NCBI GenBank assembly: GCA_025355105.1
Contig: JANYAE010000052.1
Span: 248,001-312,000, forward strand
Reading direction: 5' to 3'
Source: Pseudomonadota bacterium
GTDB taxonomy: Bacteria; Pseudomonadota; Gammaproteobacteria; Steroidobacterales; Steroidobacteraceae
Length of the DNA stretch: 64,000 nt
Made by a program: the position numbers and the translations under genes. The notes beneath the pieces were generated by a model. It saw only the letters and a program-made list of their open reading frames with translations. It was not told the origin of the DNA and made no database searches. This document shows positions 8,191-15,221 of the stretch, piece by piece. Position 1 is the stretch's first letter, and the number at the start of each line of letters is the position of its first letter.

Positions 8191-8418
8191 GTGAGCCACG
8201 TCGGCGGCGGCCGGTTGCCGCAGTCGCGCTGGCAGACCGTCAGCAACCGCGCCGCGTCGATGGAAATCCTCCGAGCGGATCGGCTCGAATCGAGCTGCCG
8301 CGCGTCGCTCCGCATCCTCCCGGAACTCGGCATCGAGCCCACGTCGCGGCGCGCGCGCGAGGCGCTCGATGCCTCCGTCGCGGCGCGGCGCGAGGAGATC
8401 GGCGACGGCCGGCCGTGA
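8191..8418 (+). pseudogene. Remnant of the N-terminus of an MttB/MtgB-family methyltransferase
   Basis: A 75-codon open stretch contains the segments MEILRADRLESS, RASLRILPELGIEP and RRAREALDA. These resemble the start of trimethylamine/glycine-betaine methyltransferase (MttB superfamily) proteins, which read like 'MEvLSAdqlEaIHeASLrvLEElGIe'. The conserved IH is replaced by SC and the frame ends after about 45 matching residues, while the family is about 500 aa. Soluble MttB-like genes often neighbour sarcosine oxidase genes, and soxB starts 33 nt downstream. I therefore read it as a decayed leftover, not a working small protein. The family match is from memory. The rest of the 8149-8450 gap holds nothing else I can identify apart from a possible soxB promoter. 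Confidence 0.5.
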
Positions 8419-8450
8419 GGCATGGCCGCCGCGGCGCTACACTAGCGCCG

Positions 8451-9701
8451 ATGCGCTACTCGATCTTCTCGCTGCTCGGGCACGCTCTGGCCGGCAATCG
8501 CCGCTGGACACCGGCGTGGCGCGACGCGGCGCCGAAGGCTGGCTACGACATCGTAATTGTCGGCGGTGGCGGCCATGGGCTCGCCACCGCCTATTACCTG
8601 GCGCGCATGCACGGCATCACCAACGTGGCGGTCATCGAGAAGGGCTGGATCGGCAGCGGCAATGTCGGCCGCAATACAACGATCATCCGCTCGAACTACC
8701 TGTTGCCCGGCAACGTCCCGTTCTACGAGTGGTCGCTGAAGCTCTGGGAGGGCCTCGAGCAGGAGCTCAACTACAATGCGATGGTCAGCCAGCGCGGCAC
8801 GCTGAACCTGTTCCACAGTGATTCGCAGCGCGACGCGTTCGTCCGGCGCGGTAACTCCATGCGCCTGCACGGCGTCGATGCCGAGCTGCTCGACGTACCG
8901 GCGCTGCGTCGGCTGGTGCCGTTCGTCGATTTCGACAATGCCCGCTTTCCGATTCGCGGCGGGCTGCTACAGCGCCGCGGCGGCACGGTGCGCCACGACG
9001 CGGTGGCCTGGGGCTACGCGCGGGCAGCTGACCGGCTCGGCGTCGACGTCATCCAGAACTGCGAAGTGACCGGCATTCGCGTCGAGCGCGGTCGGGCCGT
9101 CGGCGTCGAGACCTCGCGCGGCTACATCGCTGCCGGCAAGCTCGGCCTCGCCTGCGCCGGCAACTCCTCGCGGGTCGCGTCGATGGCGGGACTGCGGCTG
9201 CCGATCGAGTCGCACGTGCTGCAGGCCTTCGTCTCGGAGGCTCTCAAGCCGGTGATCCCGTGCGTCATCACCTTCGGCGCCGGGCATTTCTACGTCAGCC
9301 AGTCGGACAAGGGCGGTCTCGTGTTCGGCGGCGACATCGACGGCTACAACTCCTACGCGCAGCGCGGCAACCTGCCCACGGTCGAGGATGTCTGCGAGGG
9401 CGGCATGGCGCTGATGCCCTCGCTCGGCCGGGTGCGCCTGCTGCGCTCCTGGGGCGGAGTCATGGACATGTCGATGGACGGCTCGCCGATTATTGACCGT
9501 ACGCCCGTTGACCAGCTGTACCTCAACGCCGGCTGGTGCTACGGCGGATTCAAGGCGACCCCGGCGTCCGGCTGGTGCTTCGCGCACCTGCTCGCGAAGG
9601 ACGGGCCACATCCGCTGGCCGCGGCCTACCGTCTCGACCGCTTCGCCGCCGGGCGTGTCGTCGACGAAAAGGGCCAGGGCCCGCACCCGAACCGACACTA
9701 G
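8451..9701 (+). CDS. soxB: Sarcosine oxidase, beta subunit
   Basis: 416 aa DAO-family flavoprotein. The dinucleotide-binding motif DIVIVGGGGHGLATAYYL is near residues 31-48, and the family segments VGRNTTIIRSNYL and GGTVRHDAVAWGYAR follow. The latter is where the covalent FMN-binding His lies in characterised heterotetrameric enzymes. The C-terminus has DGSPIIDRTP and CYGGFKATPASG. SoxB oxidatively demethylates sarcosine to glycine, giving H2O2 and 5,10-methylene-THF with the alpha subunit. The ATG at 8451 lies only 7 nt after a possible -10 (TACACT, 8438-8443), so the mRNA may be nearly leaderless. It is first of four genes in canonical order B-D-A-G. Confidence 0.96.
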   Translation: MRYSIFSLLGHALAGNRRWTPAWRDAAPKAGYDIVIVGGGGHGLATAYYLARMHGITNVAVIEKGWIGSGNVGRNTTIIRSNYLLPGNVPFYEWSLKLWEGLEQELNYNAMVSQRGTLNLFHSDSQRDAFVRRGNSMRLHGVDAELLDVPALRRLVPFVDFDNARFPIRGGLLQRRGGTVRHDAVAWGYARAADRLGVDVIQNCEVTGIRVERGRAVGVETSRGYIAAGKLGLACAGNSSRVASMAGLRLPIESHVLQAFVSEALKPVIPCVITFGAGHFYVSQSDKGGLVFGGDIDGYNSYAQRGNLPTVEDVCEGGMALMPSLGRVRLLRSWGGVMDMSMDGSPIIDRTPVDQLYLNAGWCYGGFKATPASGWCFAHLLAKDGPHPLAAAYRLDRFAAGRVVDEKGQGPHPNRH

Positions 9702-9724
9702 CCCGGAGCCGACGCAGACCCAAG

Positions 9725-10009
9725 ATGCGCATCCCCTGTCCTCACTGCGGCCCGCGCGGCCACGAGGAGTTCGCCTACCACGGCGATGCGGCGCCCATTC
9801 GCCCGGATCCGGCCGCTGCTGAGGCGGAGCGCGCGTTCGGCGAGTACGTGTACCTGCGCGATAACCCGGCGGGTCTGCATCGCGAGTTGTGGTACCACGC
9901 GCTGGGATGCCTCACGTGGCTGATCGTCGAGCGCGACACGCGCACGCACGCCATCCGCGGCGTCGCCGAGGCGCGCGCCAACCACGCGCAAGGGCAAGCG
10001 GCGCAGTGA
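9725..10009 (+). CDS. soxD: Sarcosine oxidase, delta subunit
   Basis: 94 aa. It starts MRIPCPHCGPR, the CxxC zinc-binding segment of SoxD. It then has EYVYLRDNPAG, HRELWYHALGCLTWL and RDTRTHAI, all conserved in this small subunit. SoxD packs against the alpha and beta subunits and binds zinc. The gene follows soxB by 23 nt and its TGA overlaps the GTG of soxA, so translation is probably coupled. Length and order match the known heterotetramer operons. Confidence 0.95.
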   Translation: MRIPCPHCGPRGHEEFAYHGDAAPIRPDPAAAEAERAFGEYVYLRDNPAGLHRELWYHALGCLTWLIVERDTRTHAIRGVAEARANHAQGQAAQ

Positions 10010-12984
10010 ACAAGGCCGCCACCCCGAAGCAGCTCGGCCGACTCGCCGCCGGAGGGCTCGTCGACCGCGGCCAGCCGCTAAGCTTTAGCTTCGACGGCCG
10101 CTCGCTCGAGGGCTACGCCGGCGACACGCTTGCCTCGGCGCTCGTTGCGAACCAGGTGCGGCTCGTCGGTCGGTCCTTCAAGTATCACCGCCCGCGGGGC
10201 CTGCTATCGGCGGGCGGCGAGGAGCCGAACGCACTCGTTGAGCTGCGTGGCGGCGCCCGTCGCGAGCCGAACACGCGAGCGACGGTCGCGGAGCTCTTCG
10301 ACGGGCTGGAGGCCGTCAGCCAGAATCGCTGGCCGTCGCTGCGCTTCGACGTGCTCGCGGCGAATCGCCTGCTGGGGCCGCTGTTCGCGGCCGGCTTCTA
10401 CTACAAGACGTTCATGTGGCCAGCGGCATTCTGGGAGAAGGTCTACGAGCCGCTGATCCGCCGCGCCGCCGGGCTCGGGCGCATTGCGACGGGACCTGAT
10501 CCCGATACTTATGAGAAGGCGTTCGCGTTCTGCGACGTGCTGGTGGTCGGGTCAGGTCCTGCCGGCCTGATGGCGGCGCTTTCAGCAGCGCGCGCCGGCG
10601 CGCGCGTGCTGCTCGCCGAGGACGATTTCCGCTTCGGCGGCCGGCTTCTCGCCGAGCGGCGGCCGGTCGGCGACCGGCCGGGACACGTCTGGGCGGACGA
10701 GGTCGTCGCGGAGCTTAAATCGATGCCGAACGTGCGTCTGCTGCGACGCACCTGCGTGTTCGCGAGCTACGATCACGGCGTGTTCGCGGCTGTCGAGCGC
10801 GTCAACGACCACCTCGCGACGCCGCCGGAGTTCGAGCCGCGCCAGCGCCTGTGGCGCATCGTCAGCCGCCGCGCAGTGGTGGCGGCCGGGGCGATCGAGC
10901 GGCCGCTGCTGTTCGGCGACAACGACCGTCCGGGCGTGATGCTGGCCGGCGCCGCACGCGCCTACGCGAATCGCTACGCGGCCCTCGCCGGGCGGCGCGT
11001 CGTGGTGTCCACTGACAACGACGACGCCTGGACGACGGCCTTCGACCTCGCCGCGGCAGGTGCAACGATCGCGGCCGTAGTGGATTCGCGCGAGTCACCG
11101 CCGGTGTCGGCAGGGGCCGGGTTGCCGTGGATGTCCGGCGCCGTCGTCCGTGCGCTCGGCGGACGGTCGCTCGAGGCCGTCGACGTCCGTACCGCCCAAG
11201 GTGGGGCACATCGGATCGACTGTGATCTGTTAGCGATGTCCGGCGGCTGGACGCCGACGCTGCACCTCACCTCGCACCAGGGCGCGCGCCCGCGTTGGGA
11301 CGAGCGGCTCGCCGCCTTCGTCGCCGACCAGCTGCCGTCGGGCATGGCCGTCGCCGGCGCGGCGAACGGCGAGCGCAGCACCGCCGAGGCGCTCGCCGCC
11401 GGCGCGCGTGCGGGAATGGCGGCCGTCGAGGCCGTCGGCCTGCGCGCCCGAGCAGCCGACCTGCCCTCCGTGCCGCCGGAGCCCACCGCGCAGCGGGCGT
11501 TGTGGCGCATGTCGGGGAGCGCAGGAAAGAGTTTCGTCGACTTCCAGAACGACGTCACGACCAGCGACATCGAGCTCGCCGAGCGCGAGGGCTACCGCTC
11601 ACCTGAGCACATGAAGCGCTACACGACCCTCGGTATGGCGACCGACCAGGGCAAGACCGCCGGCGTCAACGGACTCGCCCTGCTGGCCGAGCGCGCCGGA
11701 CAGCCGATCGGTCGCATCGGGACCACGACGTTCCGAGCGCCGTTCGCGCCGGTGGCGATCGGCGCGCTCGCCGGACCGCACTGCGGCGCGGAGTTCAAGC
11801 CGGTGCGACTGCCGGCTGCTCACCGGTGGGCGGTCGAGCAGGGCGCGGTGTTGGTCGAGACCGGGGCGTGGCTGCGGGCGGCGTACTTCCCGCGCAGCGG
11901 CGAGAAGGACTGGCTCGAGGCAATGACGCGCGAGGTCACGACGACGCGTTCGGCGGTCGGCGTTTGCGACGTATCGACGCTCGGCAAAATCGACCTGCAG
12001 GGCGGCGACGCGGCGGAATTTCTCGAGCGGCTGTACGTCAACGGCTGGAAGACCCTCGCGATCGGCCGAGCCCGCTACGGCCTGATGCTGCGCGAGGATG
12101 GCATCGTCATGGACGACGGCACGGTCTCGCGCCTCGGCGAGCAGCGCTACCTCGTGACCACGACCACCGCCAATGCCGGCAGCGTGTTCCAGCACATGCA
12201 GTTTTGCCACCAGGTGCTGTGGCCGGAACTCGACGTGCAATTCGTGTCGGTCAGTGACCAGTGGGCCCAATTCTCGATCGCCGGTCCCCGTGCGCGCGAT
12301 CTGCTGCGCGCGGTCGTCGATTCGCGCCATGACCTGTCGAGCGAGGCTTTCCCGTACATGGCAGCGGCGGACGTGCGGCTCGCGGACGGTACGCGGGCGC
12401 GGCTCTTCCGCATTTCCTTCTCGGGCGAGTTCGCCTATGAGCTCGCGGTGCCCGCCGCCGCGGGCGAACGCACGGTCCGCTGGCTGATGCAAGCCGGTGC
12501 AGCCCTGGGCGTCGCGGCATACGGACTCGAGGCGCTCGGCACCATGCGCATCGAGAAAGGCCACGTCGCGGGCAACGAACTCAATGGCCAGACCACCGCC
12601 TACGACCTGGGGCTCGGGCGGATGCTGTCGGCGAGCAAGGACTTCATCGGCGCCGTGATGGCGCGGCGTGGCGCGCTCACGGATCCCGGCCGTCCGCGGC
12701 TCGTCGGGCTCGCGCCGGTCGACCGCGCCGCACGCATCGGCGCCGGCGCGCACTTCGTCGCGGCAGGTGCATCGCCGACTGCGGCCAATGACCAGGGATT
12801 CATGACCTCGGCAGCCTTCTCGCCGACGCTCGGTCACTGGATCGGACTCGGCCTGCTGGCCGGCGGTCCGGAGCGCCTCGGCGAGCAGGTGCTTGCCGTG
12901 GACCTGCTGCGTGCCCGCAGCACACTCGTCGAGGTTCGCGCGCCGGTGTTCGTCGACCCCGCCGGAGACCGTCTGCGTGTCTGA
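10006..12984 (+). CDS. soxA: Sarcosine oxidase, alpha subunit
   Basis: 992 aa, normal for SoxA. An N-terminal 2Fe-2S ferredoxin-like fold lacking the iron cysteines (..FSFDGRSLEGYAGDTLASAL.., ..FKYHRPRGLLSAGGEEPN..) is followed by a central NAD-binding domain with VLVVGSGPAGLMAA. The C-terminal half is a GcvT/aminomethyltransferase-like domain that binds tetrahydrofolate and captures formaldehyde, ending GTMRIEKGHVAGNELNGQT. The start is GTG 10006, overlapping the soxD stop by 4 nt; codons further upstream in that frame lie inside soxD. The 3' end overlaps soxG by 8 nt. Confidence 0.96.
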   Translation: MNKAATPKQLGRLAAGGLVDRGQPLSFSFDGRSLEGYAGDTLASALVANQVRLVGRSFKYHRPRGLLSAGGEEPNALVELRGGARREPNTRATVAELFDGLEAVSQNRWPSLRFDVLAANRLLGPLFAAGFYYKTFMWPAAFWEKVYEPLIRRAAGLGRIATGPDPDTYEKAFAFCDVLVVGSGPAGLMAALSAARAGARVLLAEDDFRFGGRLLAERRPVGDRPGHVWADEVVAELKSMPNVRLLRRTCVFASYDHGVFAAVERVNDHLATPPEFEPRQRLWRIVSRRAVVAAGAIERPLLFGDNDRPGVMLAGAARAYANRYAALAGRRVVVSTDNDDAWTTAFDLAAAGATIAAVVDSRESPPVSAGAGLPWMSGAVVRALGGRSLEAVDVRTAQGGAHRIDCDLLAMSGGWTPTLHLTSHQGARPRWDERLAAFVADQLPSGMAVAGAANGERSTAEALAAGARAGMAAVEAVGLRARAADLPSVPPEPTAQRALWRMSGSAGKSFVDFQNDVTTSDIELAEREGYRSPEHMKRYTTLGMATDQGKTAGVNGLALLAERAGQPIGRIGTTTFRAPFAPVAIGALAGPHCGAEFKPVRLPAAHRWAVEQGAVLVETGAWLRAAYFPRSGEKDWLEAMTREVTTTRSAVGVCDVSTLGKIDLQGGDAAEFLERLYVNGWKTLAIGRARYGLMLREDGIVMDDGTVSRLGEQRYLVTTTTANAGSVFQHMQFCHQVLWPELDVQFVSVSDQWAQFSIAGPRARDLLRAVVDSRHDLSSEAFPYMAAADVRLADGTRARLFRISFSGEFAYELAVPAAAGERTVRWLMQAGAALGVAAYGLEALGTMRIEKGHVAGNELNGQTTAYDLGLGRMLSASKDFIGAVMARRGALTDPGRPRLVGLAPVDRAARIGAGAHFVAAGASPTAANDQGFMTSAAFSPTLGHWIGLGLLAGGPERLGEQVLAVDLLRARSTLVEVRAPVFVDPAGDRLRV

Positions 12985-13588
12985 CATCGTCACTGGCGTA
13001 CTGGCCGCGGGACGCACCGGTCGGACCGGTGGCGCGCCCGGCCTCGTCGTACGGGAGGTCCTCGGCCTGCGAACCGCGAGCCTGGTTGCTCGACGCGGCG
13101 CGGCGACGCGGCTCTCGGACGCCACCCTGGCAGCGTTCGGGGCCGCGCTGCCGTCGACGCCACGGGTCGCGGTCGGGCGCGGCGCCACGTTCATCTGGAC
13201 CGGCCCCGCGCAGTGGCTCGTCGAAGCCTCCTCGGGCCGCGACGATATCGAGGCGCTGCTGGCCGCTCCGTGCAGTGCGTTCGCCGCCATCGCGGAGCAA
13301 AGCGACAGCCGCGTCACGCTGGAGGTCGAGGGGCCCCGTGTCCGCGACGTCCTCGCCAAAGGACTGCCGATCGACCTCCATCCGGCGGCATTCCGCAGCG
13401 GCGACGTGGCCGTGACCGCCGTGGCGCACGTCGGCGTCTACCTGTGGCAGCTGTCCGATGCGCCCAGCTACCGGCTGGCCGTCGTGCGCAGCTTCTTCGG
13501 CAGCTTCTGGCACTGGCTCATTTCGTCGGCGGCGGAATACGGTTGCGAGGTGGAGGCCCCCGAGCACCGCGGCCAGAGCGTCCGCTGA
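12977..13588 (+). CDS. soxG: Sarcosine oxidase, gamma subunit
   Basis: 203 aa, the usual size. Family segments include GATFIWTGPAQWLVEA, EQSDSRVTLEVEGPRVRDVL and LPIDLHPAAF, then a tail with VRSFFGSFWHWL. SoxG is the fourth, structural subunit; its GcvT-like small domain contacts SoxA. The GTG start lies 8 nt inside the soxA 3' end, so it belongs to the same transcript. It ends 90 nt before the tryptophanase start. No oddities. Confidence 0.94.
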   Translation: MSDIVTGVLAAGRTGRTGGAPGLVVREVLGLRTASLVARRGAATRLSDATLAAFGAALPSTPRVAVGRGATFIWTGPAQWLVEASSGRDDIEALLAAPCSAFAAIAEQSDSRVTLEVEGPRVRDVLAKGLPIDLHPAAFRSGDVAVTAVAHVGVYLWQLSDAPSYRLAVVRSFFGSFWHWLISSAAEYGCEVEAPEHRGQSVR

Positions 13589-13678
13589 CGGCCGCAGTTG
13601 CCGCGGCGCCGCAAGTCCCTATCGTGCACCGCAGGCCGTTTCGCTAAACAGGTGCTCTCAGCGCACCGGAGGCATTCC

Positions 13679-15067
13679 GTGAAGACCATCATCGAGCCGT
13701 TTCGCATTAAGACGGTCGAGCCGATCCGAATGACGACGCTCGAGGAGCGGCAGGCGCTGCTGGCCGAGGTCGGCTGGAACCTGTTCGGCCTGCACTCGGA
13801 CGACGTGATGATCGACCTGCTGACCGACTCCGGCACGAGCGCGATGAGCGCCGAGCAATGGGCGGCGGTGATGCGCGGCGACGAATCCTACGCCGGCTCG
13901 CCGTCGTTCTACCGCTTCGAGGCGGCGGTGCGCAAACTGATGCCGTTCCGGCACATCATCCCGACGCACCAGGGACGGGCCGCCGAAGCGATTCTGTTTT
14001 CTATCGTCGGTGGGGCCGGCAAGTTGATCCCGTCCAACACCCACTTCGACACCACCCGCGGCAACATCGAGGCGACCGGCGCAACGGCGATCGACCTCGT
14101 CATCGCCGAGGCCAACGACCCCGACAACCTGCACCCCTTTAAGGGCAACGTCGATCTCGCGCGACTTGAGACACTGCTCGAACGGCAGGGCGCGGCCGTG
14201 CCAATCGTCATGCTGACGGTGACCAACAACGCGGGCGGCGGCCAGCCGGTCAGCCTCGCCAACATCCGCGCCGTGGCCGAGATCGCTCATCGGCACGGCA
14301 AGCCGCTCGTGATCGACGCCTGCCGCTTCGCCGAGAACGCCTATTTCATCAAGTGCCGCGAGCGGGGGCAGGGGTCGCGCTCGGTCACGGACATTGTTCG
14401 CGACATGTTCGCAGTGGCCGACGGGATGACGATGAGCGCCAAAAAGGACGCCTTCGCCAACATCGGCGGCTGGCTTGCGACCAATGACGACGTGCTCGCC
14501 GCGGCGGCGCGCAACCGCCTGATCCTGACCGAGGGCTTCCCGACCTACGGCGGGCTCGCCGGCCGCGACCTCGATGCGATCGCGGTCGGCCTCGGCGAAA
14601 TCGTCGACGAGCAGTACCTGCGCTACCGGCTGCGCACCAACGAGTACATCGGCGAGCGGCTGTTCGCGCTCGGCGTGCCGATCGTGCGGCCGGTCGGCGG
14701 CCACGCCGTGTTCGTCGACGCCCGGCGCTTCCTGCCGCACATTCCGCCACTTCAATACCCGGGCCAGGCGCTCGCGATCGCGCTCTATGAATTCGGCGGC
14801 ATTCGCTCCTGCGAGATCGGGACCGTCATGTTCGGACGCAAACCCGACGGCACGGAGGCGGAGGCGCCGATGGACCTCGTCCGGCTGGCGATGCCGCGGC
14901 GCGTCTACACGCAGTCGCACGCCGACTATCTGATCGAGGTGTTTGAGGAACTGCTGGTTGCACGCGCGGCACTCCGTGGCCTGCGGATCAGCTGGCAGCC
15001 TGAGCGCCTGCGCCACTTTACTGCGCGTTTCGCGCCGCTCGCACAGGGTGCGCCGCGTGGTCAGTGA
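13679..15067 (+). CDS. tnaA: Tryptophanase (tryptophan indole-lyase)
   Basis: 462 aa PLP enzyme of the beta-eliminating lyase family. The PLP-lysine segment is MSAKKDAFANIGG. Two positions separate tryptophanase from tyrosine phenol-lyase. The Asp in FDTTR is the tryptophanase form (TPL has FTTTR), and the His in LRHFTAR is also the tryptophanase form (TPL has Phe). It would split L-tryptophan to indole, pyruvate and ammonia. The GTG at 13679 has GGAGG 5 nt upstream. It lies 90 nt after soxG on the same strand and may be read through from the sox transcript. No tnaC leader-like peptide or tnaB transporter is visible. Confidence 0.88.
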   Translation: MKTIIEPFRIKTVEPIRMTTLEERQALLAEVGWNLFGLHSDDVMIDLLTDSGTSAMSAEQWAAVMRGDESYAGSPSFYRFEAAVRKLMPFRHIIPTHQGRAAEAILFSIVGGAGKLIPSNTHFDTTRGNIEATGATAIDLVIAEANDPDNLHPFKGNVDLARLETLLERQGAAVPIVMLTVTNNAGGGQPVSLANIRAVAEIAHRHGKPLVIDACRFAENAYFIKCRERGQGSRSVTDIVRDMFAVADGMTMSAKKDAFANIGGWLATNDDVLAAAARNRLILTEGFPTYGGLAGRDLDAIAVGLGEIVDEQYLRYRLRTNEYIGERLFALGVPIVRPVGGHAVFVDARRFLPHIPPLQYPGQALAIALYEFGGIRSCEIGTVMFGRKPDGTEAEAPMDLVRLAMPRRVYTQSHADYLIEVFEELLVARAALRGLRISWQPERLRHFTARFAPLAQGAPRGQ

Positions 15068-15097
15068 CGTGACGCGATTGCATCGCCGGCATGATTG

Positions 15098-15128
15098 TTG
15101 ACGCAAAAACATCAGCGGGTGCTATCGT
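15098..15128 (+). promoter_or_regulatory. Possible sigma-70 promoter for the PTS genes
   Basis: TTGACG at 15098-15103 is a good -35. GCTATC/TATCGT follows at 15121-15128, giving a 17- to 19-bp spacer depending on how the -10 is placed. It lies in the only sizeable gap (154 nt) between tnaA and the EIIA-HPr-EI gene, in an AT-richer patch of otherwise GC-rich DNA. The -10 is weak, so this is a suggestion only. Confidence 0.4.
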
Positions 15129-15221
15129 CCGCCGGGCTCTGGGGGACGCTTCCGGCCTACCGATAGCGGACGCGCGACGACTTGGTCCCGCGGCATTCGA
15201 ACGACAGCGGTACGCCATCCG

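Noticed and set aside
5917-8199. 760-codon minus-strand open frame opposite the serine hydrolase.
   Set aside because: Low-complexity antisense translation with no domain; the plus strand has a signal peptide, ribosome binding site and SxxK domain.
11599-13359. 586-codon minus-strand open frame opposite soxA/soxG.
   Set aside because: Antisense shadow; soxA and soxG are unmistakable on the plus strand.
13679-15067. Tyrosine phenol-lyase as the identity of the beta-eliminating lyase.
   Set aside because: The Asp in FDTTR and His in RHFTA are tryptophanase-type residues; TPL has Thr and Phe there.
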